Positions 17,316 through 26,263 of a DNA stretch of 55,150 bases are shown here, piece by piece. Source of the DNA: CAZXSK01 sp964642855 (lineage in GTDB: Bacteria; Planctomycetota; Phycisphaerae; SM23-33). The notes under the pieces were generated by a model that was given only the letters and a program-made list of their open reading frames with translations, had not been told where the DNA came from and did no database searches. The stretch is taken from assembly GCA_964642855.1 (NCBI GenBank), contig CAZXSK010000019.1:1-55150 (forward strand), in the 5' to 3' direction. The stretch's first letter is position 1. Each line of letters starts with the position of its first letter. Both the position numbers and the translations under genes were made by a program.

Positions 17316-17855
17316 ATGCCAATTGGGAGAGTGAAGTGGTACGACAAGAATAAGGGGTATGGGTTTATCGAGTGCCCCGAAGGGGACGTTTTCTTTCACT
17401 TCAGCGATATCCAGATGGAAGGGTTCAAGGCGTTGGCTGAGGATCAGCGCGTGTCCTACAAGATGGTGCGCTCCGCCGAAGGTCTCAAGGCCAAGCAGAT
17501 CCAGCCGCTGGATCATCGCGCGTCGGTCAAGAGCGCTGCCCGGTACCGGACGCTGATGCTGATGCGCATCGAGCCGGGCATGGAAGGACGGTTCGACCGA
17601 TTGCTGGGAGACATTCCCGCCTGGTTCGATGAGTTCGAACAGGACGTGGGCCTCCGGCGGATCGGCACGTGGCGCAGCAAGGATACTGCGGTGCGGCTGA
17701 TTGAATCGGACAGGCCTTACGAGCAGATCATGGAGCGGGCGACCAGCCACACGAAGTATGACATGTTCCGCAAGTGGCGCGAGCAGTTGATGGAGCTTCT
17801 CACCGAAGAGCCGCAGGTCATGAACCCGGTGTTCGGCGAGTATCACGCGGAATGA
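17316..17855 (+). CDS. Cold-shock domain fused to a second alpha/beta domain
   Basis: 179 residues, ATG 6 bases after AGGAG (17305-17309). Residues 1-62 are a cold-shock domain with RNP1-like KGYGFIE and RNP2-like VFFHFSD, so it should bind single-stranded nucleic acid. Residues 75-179 are a separate domain, RYRTLMLMRIEPGMEGRFDRLL onward, whose layout recalls dimeric alpha/beta-barrel proteins such as L-rhamnose mutarotase; this is by eye. Bacterial cold-shock proteins are usually about 70 residues, so the added domain is unusual. A good intrinsic terminator follows 28 bases after the stop. The gene stands alone. Confidence 0.85.
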   Translation: MPIGRVKWYDKNKGYGFIECPEGDVFFHFSDIQMEGFKALAEDQRVSYKMVRSAEGLKAKQIQPLDHRASVKSAARYRTLMLMRIEPGMEGRFDRLLGDIPAWFDEFEQDVGLRRIGTWRSKDTAVRLIESDRPYEQIMERATSHTKYDMFRKWREQLMELLTEEPQVMNPVFGEYHAE

Positions 17856-17882
17856 CGTCGTCTCGCGACATCGCACACAGCC

Positions 17883-17918
17883 AAGCCGACTTCCCACGAC
17901 GGGAGTCGGCTTTTTTTT
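17883..17918 (+). terminator. Intrinsic terminator of the cold-shock fusion gene
   Basis: AGCCGACT and its partner AGTCGGCT, with inner CCC/GGG pairs and a 5-base loop, are followed by eight T. It begins 28 bases after the stop codon. Confidence 0.9.
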
Positions 17919-18410
17919 ATTTTCTCGCTCCCCCGTGACAATCTAGCTGGCACCGGTTGCTGCGATACTTGCCATTGGCCAGGCAGCAGGACAGCTGCCT
18001 TCGGACAGGGACTGGTGGTTGATTGCAGATTCGGTCAGGGGGCGATCGAAGCCGGTACGCGGCGCAGGCCAACGGATTGGGAGCGTCGTCGGAGTCTCCC
18101 GCGGCAGAAGGGCAAGAGGGGGAACTGCCCGAGCTGGCGGGATGGCGCCCGCGGCCCGTTGACCTGCGCAGCCCCGGCTGAGGTCCGCAACAAAGCCCCC
18201 CGCGCGAAAGAGGCCGACATTGACGTGAAACTCGGGGCGGCCAGGATCTCGCGCTGATTCGCGAAGCCGGTGGGGCGCAGCCTGTCGCACCGACCTGCAA
18301 GGCCCGGCCGTCAGGCCAAACCACCGCGGAGAACCGGTCGGGCGTTCAGCCCGCGGACGAACCCCCAGAAACAGCCTGCTTTTGCCCGCCCAAGAGCCAG
18401 CCTACCCGAA
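17919..18410. other. Intergenic region, no gene recognised
   Basis: About 490 bases between the terminator and the RDD gene stop. It is GC-rich. I compared it by eye with RNase P, tmRNA, SRP and 6S RNA motifs and found no match. Small open frames are present on both strands without ribosome sites. Confidence 0.5.
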
Positions 18411-19175
18411 CTACTTCTGCGCGCGGAAGATCGCGTCGATCGCGTTGCGGACGAACTGCTCGTCCGAAAGACCTTCCGTCGCCTCCTCCGGGAAATCCAC
18501 CGCCGCGCGGAACAACTCCGCCATCTCCGAGAAGACCTCCACCCGGGCTTGGGGATCCAGCTCGTCGCGACGCACCAACGCCTGCATCGCAACCCCCGCC
18601 GCCTGAGGACTTACCCGCTGGCGAAGACGCGATACCAGATGCGGATATTCCATCAGTGAGTTGTACTTGCCCCCCAGCGCCTGCGAAAGGTCCACCTGGC
18701 TGCCGTGTGGATTCCGGATCACCACCGTACCGGCTGCAAAGTCGCCCACGCGCTGCGATCGCCTGCTGACCGCGGCAGCGATTCCGCCCACCAGATACGC
18801 CATCGGCAACGAATCCAACACCCGCAGCAGGTTGCGGATCACGATCTGCGGCAGCGTCAGCCGCAGGCCATGCTCGTCCAGCACCCGGATGCCCATCGCA
18901 CGCTTGCCGATGGTCTGGCCCCGCCAGATCCACTCCAGCACGATCTTGTAAGCAAATATGATCACCACCGACAGCACCATCATCACGGCGTTGACCACAG
19001 CGGGAGCCAGCGCCGAGAGAAATGTCGAGGCAATGCTGAGCGCCATCAGAACTCCCCACACCACCAGCACGTCGATCAGCCACGCCATCGCCCGACGGAC
19101 CATCCCGGCCAGTTCATAAGAGAACGTCACGCCCTCGGGCGTTTCGATGGTCAGCGTCTCTGCCCGGGGGGTCAT
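18411..19175 (-). CDS. RDD-family membrane protein, last gene of the MoxR operon
   Basis: 254 residues. RRAMAWLIDVLVVWGVL begins the RDD domain, which has three membrane helices within residues 30-160; GQTIGKRAMGIRVLDEHG is the family signature. The C-terminal 80 residues are soluble and helical. The RDD family is poorly understood; some members act in ion exchange. Its ATG overlaps the stop of the SpoIIM-like gene by four bases, so it is the last of a ten-gene unit. A second RDD protein opens the same unit (26889-27722). Confidence 0.88.
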   Translation of the reverse strand: MTPRAETLTIETPEGVTFSYELAGMVRRAMAWLIDVLVVWGVLMALSIASTFLSALAPAVVNAVMMVLSVVIIFAYKIVLEWIWRGQTIGKRAMGIRVLDEHGLRLTLPQIVIRNLLRVLDSLPMAYLVGGIAAAVSRRSQRVGDFAAGTVVIRNPHGSQVDLSQALGGKYNSLMEYPHLVSRLRQRVSPQAAGVAMQALVRRDELDPQARVEVFSEMAELFRAAVDFPEEATEGLSDEQFVRNAIDAIFRAQK

Positions 19176-20185
19176 GGGGTGGCTGGCTCCTCTCCGCCCG
19201 ACCGCCTGCCGGAGAGCGACAGCAGCAGGATCAGCAACACCAGCTCCACCGCGCCGAAGGAGATCTTCAGCCAGTAGGGGATCACCGGCTCGTGGTATTG
19301 CGAGAGGAACGCCTCGACAATGCCCGCCCAGACCAGCATGATCGCCACGCCGAAAATCAGCGTCACCAGGTCGGGCGCAACCTTCCGCAAGCGCCCGCGG
19401 AGCGACGTCCGATCGCCCCAGCCGATCAGCGCCCCGCCAAGTACGAGACCCGCCTGACCGGCCAGGAGAATCGCGGGGATCTCGATCGATCCGTGCGGCA
19501 GCAGCCAGCCGACCAGGAACTGCGTCTGCCCCGCGCGGACATAATCGAGCACCACGCCCCCCAGCACCACGCCGTTGTAGAAAAGCATCACGATGGTCAT
19601 CACGCCCCAGGTCATCCCCAGCGCCATCGTCTGAATGCTCACGCGCGTGTTATGGGTCATCAGCATGGCCGCAAAGCCACTCTTCTGGCCTTGCAGGCGG
19701 TCGCCTTGTTCCTGCTCTTCCTGCTCGACGCGTTCGGTGGGGTCCATTTCCCCGTGTCCGAAGGGCAGCAGATATCGTTTGGCGTCAGGATCGATGGAAA
19801 CGGCAAAGGCCCCGAACGCGCAGCCCACCAGCGTCACCGCCAGCGACAGCCAGAATGCCCGAACGTGCCGACGGAACGCGCGGGGGAAAGTCCCGAAGAA
19901 CCACCGGAGCGGCCTGAGGCGGTGCCCGCCCCGCCGGGCTTCGTGAATCTGCGAATATGCCCTCGCTACCAGGCCTTCCAGGTAGAACCGCTGCTGGGGC
20001 TCGGAGGCGAACGTCTCGAGCTGGCTGAGGTCGGCGGTGGCGCGCTCGTAGAGATAATGCAGCCGGCGGGCTTCGGAGAGGCTCATCCTGCCCCTCGTCC
20101 GGCCTTCGAGGCGAATGACCATCTGTCGCAGCTCGTTCCAGTACTTCTGCTCGCGCGCGACGAACTTGTCCAGGTCGATAATCAC
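19172..20185 (-). CDS. SpoIIM-like (stage II sporulation protein M family) membrane protein
   Basis: 337 residues. The N-terminal soluble part is charged; several membrane helices follow from residue 110, with NTRVSIQTMALGMTWG and GVVLDYVR, PHGSIEIPAILLAGQAGL typical of the SpoIIM/DUF95 family. In spore formers SpoIIM acts with SpoIID and SpoIIP in engulfment, but many non-sporulating bacteria have this family next to RDD and MoxR genes, as here. The actual role in this setting is unknown. It overlaps the downstream RDD gene by four bases and begins 14 bases after the DUF58 gene. Confidence 0.88.
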   Translation of the reverse strand: MIIDLDKFVAREQKYWNELRQMVIRLEGRTRGRMSLSEARRLHYLYERATADLSQLETFASEPQQRFYLEGLVARAYSQIHEARRGGHRLRPLRWFFGTFPRAFRRHVRAFWLSLAVTLVGCAFGAFAVSIDPDAKRYLLPFGHGEMDPTERVEQEEQEQGDRLQGQKSGFAAMLMTHNTRVSIQTMALGMTWGVMTIVMLFYNGVVLGGVVLDYVRAGQTQFLVGWLLPHGSIEIPAILLAGQAGLVLGGALIGWGDRTSLRGRLRKVAPDLVTLIFGVAIMLVWAGIVEAFLSQYHEPVIPYWLKISFGAVELVLLILLLSLSGRRSGGEEPATP

Positions 20186-20199
20186 AGGCTCTCGCTCTG

Positions 20200-21561
20200 C
20201 TAGATGCGTTGTCGTCGTTTGACGTTCATGTATTGCGTCACAAGCTGGGCGCTGAGTCGCTCATCGTCCATCTGTGTCAGGTCCACGCCGCGATGCTTGA
20301 ACTCCTTCTCCAGCTCCCGCAGGCGACTCCAGCGGAAGTGCCCCGCCAGCCGGTGGTAGATGTCGTCGGGCGTCTGGACCTCGGGCCCGCGCCCCAGGAT
20401 GGGCGCGACCTCCGGGCCACCCACCACGCCGACCAGCACCAGGTGCTGGCGCGAAATCAGCCGGACCGCCTCGGAGAAACTCTCCGCCACGACCGGGTCG
20501 TCCAGCGCCGTAAGGAACAGCAGCAGCGCCCGCTTGCGGAGGCGCAGCCGGATGAACGAGCAGACTTCCTCGAAATCCGGCGCGACCGTCCGGGGCTGGA
20601 CGGTGTACAGCGCGTCGCGACAGGAGCGGAAGTGGGCCCGACCTGCCCCCGCGCGAACGAATGTATCGACCTTGTCCGAGAACGTCATCAACCCGAACAG
20701 GTCGCCCTGTCGCTCGGCTGCAATCCCGAGCATCAGCCCGGCTGTGACGTATCGCTCCAGGACCGACTCGCCCGGAAGCGGATTGCCCTCGAGGTCTTCC
20801 CGTGATTCGGCCGACGCCCGGCTGGAGAGCCTGGAACCGTCCATGATCACGTAGACCTCCTGCGTGCGCTCCACCTGGTAGATCTTCGTGGCGGGCATGC
20901 CCCGCTTGGCCGTCGCCTTCCAGTGGATGTCCTCGTAGCTGTCGCCGGGGATGTACTCGCGGAGTTTCTCGAACTCGCGCCCCTGTCCGACCTGCCGAAC
21001 CAGGTGCATGCCGAAGTCGCCGCGATTGAGGAACATCCCAGCCATGTTCTTCCGCTCGACGAGCAGGTTGGGATACACGCGGATCTCGCCGGTGAAGGTC
21101 GCCTTCTTGCGGATCGCCCACAGGCCCAGGCGGCTTGGGGTTTCGAGGTAGCATTCCTGCATCGGCCAGCGTCCGCGCCGGCGGGGGATGGCTTCCCACC
21201 GCAGCCGGGCGGCTTCGGCGCCTTCGGGCAGGCGAACGTCTTTCTCGTCGTCTTCGAGGTCGAAATCGGTGCTCAGTGAAATCGCCGCCCGCAGCGACCG
21301 CCCCGCCTTGGACGGGTTGAGCACACGCAGGGAAATCTCCCCGCGCACGTCCTTGGTCAGCCGGGCCAGGTCGGGCATCTCGACGTCCACGTCGCGCAGC
21401 GCAGGCAGGCTGGCTGCGGCGTCTGCCACCGCAAGCAGCGCCACCAGCGCCCCGGCTGCCAGCGCCAGCCAGATCGTGCCCCCCGTCAGGGCAGGCACGG
21501 CCGAGAGGGGCAGGACGGTCAGCCCGATCAGCCAGATCAATCTGCCTCGTGGTGCGATCAT
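20200..21561 (-). CDS. DUF58-domain protein
   Basis: 453 residues. Two membrane helices at residues 8-48 are followed by a beta-rich region and then the DUF58 motif REFEKLREYIPGDSYEDIHWKATAKRG (about 205-230). The C-terminal part resembles a von Willebrand factor A fold with YVIMDGS, the likely metal-ion site start. Proteins of this kind are regularly encoded next to a MoxR ATPase and are thought to be clients or partners in assembling surface or secreted complexes. Its ATG overlaps the MoxR stop by four bases. Confidence 0.9.
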   Translation of the reverse strand: MIAPRGRLIWLIGLTVLPLSAVPALTGGTIWLALAAGALVALLAVADAAASLPALRDVDVEMPDLARLTKDVRGEISLRVLNPSKAGRSLRAAISLSTDFDLEDDEKDVRLPEGAEAARLRWEAIPRRRGRWPMQECYLETPSRLGLWAIRKKATFTGEIRVYPNLLVERKNMAGMFLNRGDFGMHLVRQVGQGREFEKLREYIPGDSYEDIHWKATAKRGMPATKIYQVERTQEVYVIMDGSRLSSRASAESREDLEGNPLPGESVLERYVTAGLMLGIAAERQGDLFGLMTFSDKVDTFVRAGAGRAHFRSCRDALYTVQPRTVAPDFEEVCSFIRLRLRKRALLLFLTALDDPVVAESFSEAVRLISRQHLVLVGVVGGPEVAPILGRGPEVQTPDDIYHRLAGHFRWSRLRELEKEFKHRGVDLTQMDDERLSAQLVTQYMNVKRRQRI

Positions 21562-22535
21562 CGGGGGACGGCAATCTCCTGGAGTATCTGCTGGATGACC
21601 TCGTCGATGGTCAGGCCTTCGATCTCAAACTCGGGCCGAAGGATCAGGCGATGGGCCAGCACGGGCACCGCCATCCGCTTGATGTCGTCGGGCGAGACAA
21701 AGTCCCTGCCCTCGATGGCAGCCATGGCCCGCGAGGCAAGCAGCAGCGCCTGGGTGCCGCGCGGACCCGCCCCGACCATCACGCTGTTGTGGCTGCGGGT
21801 GGCGCGGATGATGTCCACCAGGTACGTCAGCAGCTCGTCGCGGACGAAGATCCGTTCCAGCTGGCCTCGCATCGCTACCAGCCGCTCTGCCTGGATGACC
21901 GGCTCGACCGTTCCCGAAGCCAGCACCGCCTCGGGCGCCTCGTTGCCCATCGACCGACGGGCGAGGGAGAGCTCTTCCTCCCGGCTGGGCGGATTCATGA
22001 TGATCTTCAGCATGAAGCGGTCTTTCTGGGCCTCCGGCAGGGGGTAGGTGCCTTCGTACTCGATGGGGTTCTGCGTCGCGAAGACCGTGAAGTTCGGCGG
22101 CAGGGCGTGCGTCTCGCGGTCGATCGTCACCAGCCGCTCCTGCATCGCCTGCAGCAGGGCAGACTGGGTCTTTGCCGGAGCGCGGTTGATCTCGTCGGCC
22201 AGCAGGAACGACGTGAACACCGGCCCGCGGACGAGGGTGAACTCGTTCCGCTGGAAGTTGAAGACGTTGGTCCCGGTGATGTCCGAGGGCATCAGGTCGG
22301 GCGTGAACTGAATGCGGTTGAACTCGCAGCCCAGCACGTAGGCGAGCGTCCGCACCAGGAGGGTCTTGGCCACGCCGGGCACGCCCTCGACCAGGGCGTG
22401 GTTGCCCGTGAAGATCGCCACCAGCGCCAGGTCGACCACCTCCGCCTGACCGATGATGACCTTGGCGACCTCCGCCCGGGCCCGGCCGAGGATTTCCTGC
22501 AGTTCCGACAGGTCGGTTCGCACGTCTTCGCTCAT
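21558..22535 (-). CDS. MoxR-family AAA+ ATPase
   Basis: 325 residues. Walker A is GVPGVAKT (residues about 50-57), Walker B is FLLADEINRAP, with sensor-1 TQNPIEYEGTYPLPEAQKDRF and a C-terminal lid. MoxR ATPases are chaperone-like machines that often insert metals or assemble client complexes together with vWA proteins. Here it sits between DUF4350 and DUF58 genes with a one-base gap upstream and a four-base overlap downstream, so the set is clearly one operon. No target can be named from sequence. Confidence 0.95.
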   Translation of the reverse strand: MSEDVRTDLSELQEILGRARAEVAKVIIGQAEVVDLALVAIFTGNHALVEGVPGVAKTLLVRTLAYVLGCEFNRIQFTPDLMPSDITGTNVFNFQRNEFTLVRGPVFTSFLLADEINRAPAKTQSALLQAMQERLVTIDRETHALPPNFTVFATQNPIEYEGTYPLPEAQKDRFMLKIIMNPPSREEELSLARRSMGNEAPEAVLASGTVEPVIQAERLVAMRGQLERIFVRDELLTYLVDIIRATRSHNSVMVGAGPRGTQALLLASRAMAAIEGRDFVSPDDIKRMAVPVLAHRLILRPEFEIEGLTIDEVIQQILQEIAVPR

Positions 22536-22536
22536 G

Positions 22537-23703
22537 TCATTTCCTCTCTGAGGCTATGTCCGACAGTTCGTGATATCGCTGGACCAGTTGCTCGCCGCGC
22601 AGGCTGGATTTGTTTCTCGCCAGGTGCTCGCGGAGGCGCTGGGCTTTCTTCTCCGCGTCGGCGCGCCTGGGCGCGACGGTGCGCGTCCACTGGCTTACGC
22701 ATTCGCCCAGCAACTGGCTGCCGGGCAGCGCCCGGCGAAGCAGGTTGATCAGGCCGGCAGCAGAATCGCGCCCGCCAACGGTGTGCCCGCGTGCCACGCC
22801 GATGGCGTGAGGAGGCGCCAGCCTGGATGCGTTCTTCCATACGAACAGCAGCGCCATCGTCACCAGCACGAGGAACGTACCCGTCAGCCCGTAGCGCCGG
22901 GCCAGCGAAGCCGTGCCGACGTGTTCGCGGACGCCAAGATGCGTTTCGTCGAAGATCACCTGTCTCGATCCGCCGAGGATCCAGGCGATCAGTTCCGTAT
23001 GCCGGCTGGCGACCAGCGCCTCGTTGCTCAGGGGGTACGAGTCGCCCAGCACGACAACCGAGCCCCGGCCTATCTCGCGCTCGAGAGCTACGGGCACGCC
23101 CTCCCGCAGGAGAATCGCCCGCCACCGACCGTCGCGCGGATCCAGGCCAATCGGCGAGTACCAGCGATCGAGCTCGATGTCCGCCAGGGCAGACGGGGCA
23201 TCGGGCCCGGCGGTCACCGGCGCGTTGGGGTCGTACGACCGCACCACAGCCTGGATCTGCCATTCCCGGGCAATCGAAGACTCGTCCCCGGCCTCGTTGG
23301 CATCCTCCCCGATGCCCATGGCGTATTCCAGGGGGTCGGGCTGTTCCTCGGCAGCGAACGCCAGCACCAACCTGCCGCCCGAGGAGACGAACTTCCGGAA
23401 GAACGCCAGGTCGCGGCTGGAGGGGATCGTCAGCAGCATCGGGCTGGTGCCCGCAAGGATCATCGTCTTTCCCGCCCCGTTGGGGTCGCGAGGGATGTCC
23501 TGGTAGTTTCGCGACGCGTCGATGCCGGCCAGCGCGTCGAGGCTTTCGTACAGCGCCGCGGTCCCGAGCGGATCGGCACGCAGCGAGGAATAGGGCGGAT
23601 AGGCGGCTCCGGTCTCGAAGCGCAGCGTCATCAGCCGGACCAGCCCGTAGCCAAAGGCCACCAGCAGCACCCCCGCCAGGATCATTGCGCCGCGGTTACG
23701 CAT
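22537..23703 (-). CDS. DUF4350-domain membrane protein
   Basis: 388 residues; the start ATG overlaps the upstream stop by eight bases (ATGCGTAA). A longer frame reaching 23799 is a shadow. It has one N-terminal helix (AMILAGVLLVAFGYGLV), a DUF4350 domain (SSLRADPLGTAALYESLDAL, about residues 40-290; the form resembles a periplasmic sugar-binding or transglutaminase-linked fold) and a second helix near residue 300 (TGTFLVLVTMALLFVW), then a cytoplasmic tail. DUF4350 proteins usually sit beside MoxR and DUF58, as here. Confidence 0.82.
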   Translation of the reverse strand: MRNRGAMILAGVLLVAFGYGLVRLMTLRFETGAAYPPYSSLRADPLGTAALYESLDALAGIDASRNYQDIPRDPNGAGKTMILAGTSPMLLTIPSSRDLAFFRKFVSSGGRLVLAFAAEEQPDPLEYAMGIGEDANEAGDESSIAREWQIQAVVRSYDPNAPVTAGPDAPSALADIELDRWYSPIGLDPRDGRWRAILLREGVPVALEREIGRGSVVVLGDSYPLSNEALVASRHTELIAWILGGSRQVIFDETHLGVREHVGTASLARRYGLTGTFLVLVTMALLFVWKNASRLAPPHAIGVARGHTVGGRDSAAGLINLLRRALPGSQLLGECVSQWTRTVAPRRADAEKKAQRLREHLARNKSSLRGEQLVQRYHELSDIASERK

Positions 23704-25405
23704 GCTCGTGGATCCTCCGGTGGTTCTGCATGGTTCGCTCGAGCGTTTCGCGCGTGACCTCGTGCATGCCGTACCAGGCGTTCTCGAAGTCGCCGACACT
23801 CTCGGAGAATGCGTCGACGACCTCCGGGTAGGAGTGTCCTCGACGCAGCAGCTCGCGCTGGTAGTCGCGATTGGATTTGAATTTGGCGATCATCAGGAAC
23901 TCGCGGTCGCCCAGGTACGCCAGGCAGGCCAGGTACATCGCCCGCAGCGCCAGGCGGTAGTCGCCCTTGTCGATCAGCTCCCTCGCCATCCGCATCCAGC
24001 CGTCTTCCGGAAGCTGGCTGGCTACGATCGACTCGTCGGCCACGTCGATATCCGCTGCAAGTTCCTCAGCTTCTGCTTTGTCTTCCCGTGGCGTGCGATC
24101 CCGTAGGTACCGCACCAGGAAGTACACCCCGGCTGCGATGGCCAGGCCCACCAGCGCGAAGGTCGCGAACTTCAGCGGGCCCTGCAGGTTCGGGCCTTCG
24201 CCGCCGATCTCGGGCTCCGTCGGCTCGTAGATCTCCTCTTGAGGATCTTCCTCACCCTCAAGCCATTCGCGGAGGGCCTTCATCCGCTCGTCCAACCAGT
24301 TGGCCATGTCCTGCAGGAAACCGGGTGTCTCGGGCTCGCCGGCCTCTCCCTCAGGCCGGGGAATCCGCCAGGAGTACTTCCGCTGGCGGACGGTTTTGTC
24401 GATGGCCTCGTCCAGTCGCTGGGGGGGTGGGGGTGTTTCCGTGGCAGAGACCACCGGCGCGACGCCCCCAGCGGCCTGGCTCTGGGCCCGAACGGGCGAA
24501 GCAGCGACCAGCACGGCTGCCAGGACCACGATCCCCGCAGCGACGCTCCTGCCCTGATCGCGAAGCCAACGCAGTTGGGCGAGAAGGTCCCTGCCGCTGG
24601 CCCTGGCCTGCCCGTGAAAAGCCCGAATGGTATAGGCCGCCTTGAGCACCGGATCGAGCATCAGGTAACAAACCGCGCCCACCGCGGCGAGGAACGTCGT
24701 GTTGCCCATCCAGCGGAGCAAGGCCATCTGGTCGGTCAGCACGCTCTGCCACGCACGCGACAGGGACGTGTCCAGCCCCAGAAGCCAACTCAGCAGGATC
24801 GGGATCAGCAGCATCGCGAGGATGACGTTGGCGATCAGTAACGGAAGCAGCAGACCCGACACCAGCGTCAGCAGCCGGAAATTCATTCCGATATCGTCGC
24901 CAGCCTGTCGCCAGCTTCGCCGCAGGCCTTCGGCCAGGCCGATCCTGCCGTCGCAGGCAACCGTCACATTCTGCAGGAACGGGTATACCCACACCAGCGG
25001 GAAGACCAGCAACACCGACAGGATCAGCAGGTACAGCCCGAACGCGTGCCCGAGCCCCTGAGTGACCACCATCCGCACGATCTGCACCAACGAGCGCGGT
25101 TGGCCTGAATCGCCCACCAGCACCCGCTGCAGCCTGCCGACGAACACCGCCTGCCAGCTCTTCATCCACACCAGCCCGACGGCCAACGCCAGCGAAGCGA
25201 CCAGCAGTTCGGAATGCGCGAAGCGGCTGCGGGACATATCGCCCCAGAAGTACAGCAGTCCCAGCAGGAATGGCAGCGTGCCCACCAGGTATGCCAGCAA
25301 TGCAGAGGTGCCCCCGACGCGCAGCAAGGCCACGGCTGCATCGAGCAGGCCGGTCGCTGAAGTCGGCTTCTGCCAGAGGATCATCATGCCCGGACGCTGT
25401 TTCAC
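23696..25405 (-). CDS. DUF4129-domain multi-spanning membrane protein
   Basis: 569 residues. The GTG overlaps the previous stop by four bases (GTGA). The N-terminal 290 residues hold about six membrane helices, similar in look to glycerophosphodiester-type or Yip1-type membrane regions. A periplasmic Pro/Glu-rich linker follows, then a helix (FALVGLAIAAGVYFLVRYL) and a C-terminal cytoplasmic DUF4129 domain (DKGDYRLALRAMYLACLAYLGDR). DUF4129 often accompanies MoxR, DUF58 and transglutaminase-like proteins. Confidence 0.8.
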   Translation of the reverse strand: MKQRPGMMILWQKPTSATGLLDAAVALLRVGGTSALLAYLVGTLPFLLGLLYFWGDMSRSRFAHSELLVASLALAVGLVWMKSWQAVFVGRLQRVLVGDSGQPRSLVQIVRMVVTQGLGHAFGLYLLILSVLLVFPLVWVYPFLQNVTVACDGRIGLAEGLRRSWRQAGDDIGMNFRLLTLVSGLLLPLLIANVILAMLLIPILLSWLLGLDTSLSRAWQSVLTDQMALLRWMGNTTFLAAVGAVCYLMLDPVLKAAYTIRAFHGQARASGRDLLAQLRWLRDQGRSVAAGIVVLAAVLVAASPVRAQSQAAGGVAPVVSATETPPPPQRLDEAIDKTVRQRKYSWRIPRPEGEAGEPETPGFLQDMANWLDERMKALREWLEGEEDPQEEIYEPTEPEIGGEGPNLQGPLKFATFALVGLAIAAGVYFLVRYLRDRTPREDKAEAEELAADIDVADESIVASQLPEDGWMRMARELIDKGDYRLALRAMYLACLAYLGDREFLMIAKFKSNRDYQRELLRRGHSYPEVVDAFSESVGDFENAWYGMHEVTRETLERTMQNHRRIHEHA

Positions 25406-25716
25406 AGCATGCCTCCCGGGTCCGCCCCGTGGTAGACCGACGTGGGAATCGAAAGCAGCATCCGTCCGAAGTAGTACATCACCGCCCAGATGCCCACTAC
25501 CGCAGCGAGCAGTTGCAGCACCATCACGGCAGCTGCCACGACCCGGTTGGATTTCTCGGGGGTCTCCAGCTCCTTACGCAGGCAGGACGAGCAGATCACA
25601 CGCCCCTCGTGCTCGGTGATGCACTCCCTGCAGAAGTGTCGCCTGCAACGGGGACATCGAGCGACGGCCTCGCGATAGGCGTGGTGGAAGCAGCGCTGTT
25701 GCCACAGATCAGCCAC
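25402..25716 (-). CDS. Small B-box-like zinc-ribbon membrane protein
   Basis: 104 residues, GTG start overlapping the upstream stop by eight bases. CFHHAYREAVARCPRCRRHFCRECITEHEGRVICSSCLR carries eight Cys and three His in a pattern like B-box zinc fingers. A single membrane helix follows (VVAAAVMVLQLLAAVVGIW). This is a short form of the zinc-binding membrane proteins found in this operon. It could organise the complex at the membrane. No enzyme motif. Confidence 0.78.
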   Translation of the reverse strand: MADLWQQRCFHHAYREAVARCPRCRRHFCRECITEHEGRVICSSCLRKELETPEKSNRVVAAAVMVLQLLAAVVGIWAVMYYFGRMLLSIPTSVYHGADPGGML

Positions 25717-26263
25717 CGGCGACCTCCGTCTGAGGCTGGTTCTCGCGACGGGTTCGCTGCTGGTCTCCGGCTTCCTGCTGCTCTCTGCGGATGGCGTCGT
25801 CCAGCAGGCTCAGCGCACGCATCGACGGGTTGCGATGCGACAGGCTGGGCAGGGGATAGGTCGCCACGGCAGTGTGCAGGCGGGCTTCGCACGTGCCCCC
25901 GCCGGCCAGCCATATCACCCAGACCAGCGCCAGCAGCGCCAGGGCGACCCAGGAGGTGATCGAGTCCATCGCGTTGAGCGAGTACAGCAGGGCGATGGCG
26001 CCCAGCAGCGTCAGCGCGAAGATGACGTTGCCGATGATTCCGGCTGCGGTGTATCGCACGGTGATCGCCTCGATGTCCCGCAGGAAGAAACGGCGATACT
26101 CCTCGGAGAACCAGCTCTTGCGGACCATCAGCAGGTGGTCGTCGGCCAGCAGCAGGGCGCTGCGCTCGGAGACCGAGAACCACCGCCTGCCCGGCAGCGT
26201 CTGGTAGTCCCTGTTCCGGGCGGGTCGGGGTGTCGGTTGGGCCTGCAGGTCGGCCATGGTCAT
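25709..26263 (-). CDS. Membrane protein with PH-like domain
   Basis: 184 residues starting at ATG with an ATGA overlap; the 311-codon frame reaching 26644 is a shadow. Residues 25-75 (GRRWFSVSERSALLLADDHLLMV, then RRFFLRDIEAITVRYT) look like a bacterial PH domain. Two membrane helices lie at about 72-115. The C-terminal tail is charged. It lies inside the MoxR operon between two zinc-ribbon proteins. Confidence 0.7.
   Translation of the reverse strand: MTMADLQAQPTPRPARNRDYQTLPGRRWFSVSERSALLLADDHLLMVRKSWFSEEYRRFFLRDIEAITVRYTAAGIIGNVIFALTLLGAIALLYSLNAMDSITSWVALALLALVWVIWLAGGGTCEARLHTAVATYPLPSLSHRNPSMRALSLLDDAIRREQQEAGDQQRTRRENQPQTEVAGG

Noticed and set aside
16887..17897. 336-codon minus-strand frame opposite the cold-shock gene
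   Set aside because: No recognisable domain and it lies opposite a gene with clear cold-shock motifs and its own terminator.
17919..18410. Possible housekeeping RNA (RNase P, SRP, tmRNA, 6S)
   Set aside because: None of the conserved sequence blocks of these RNAs could be found on either strand.
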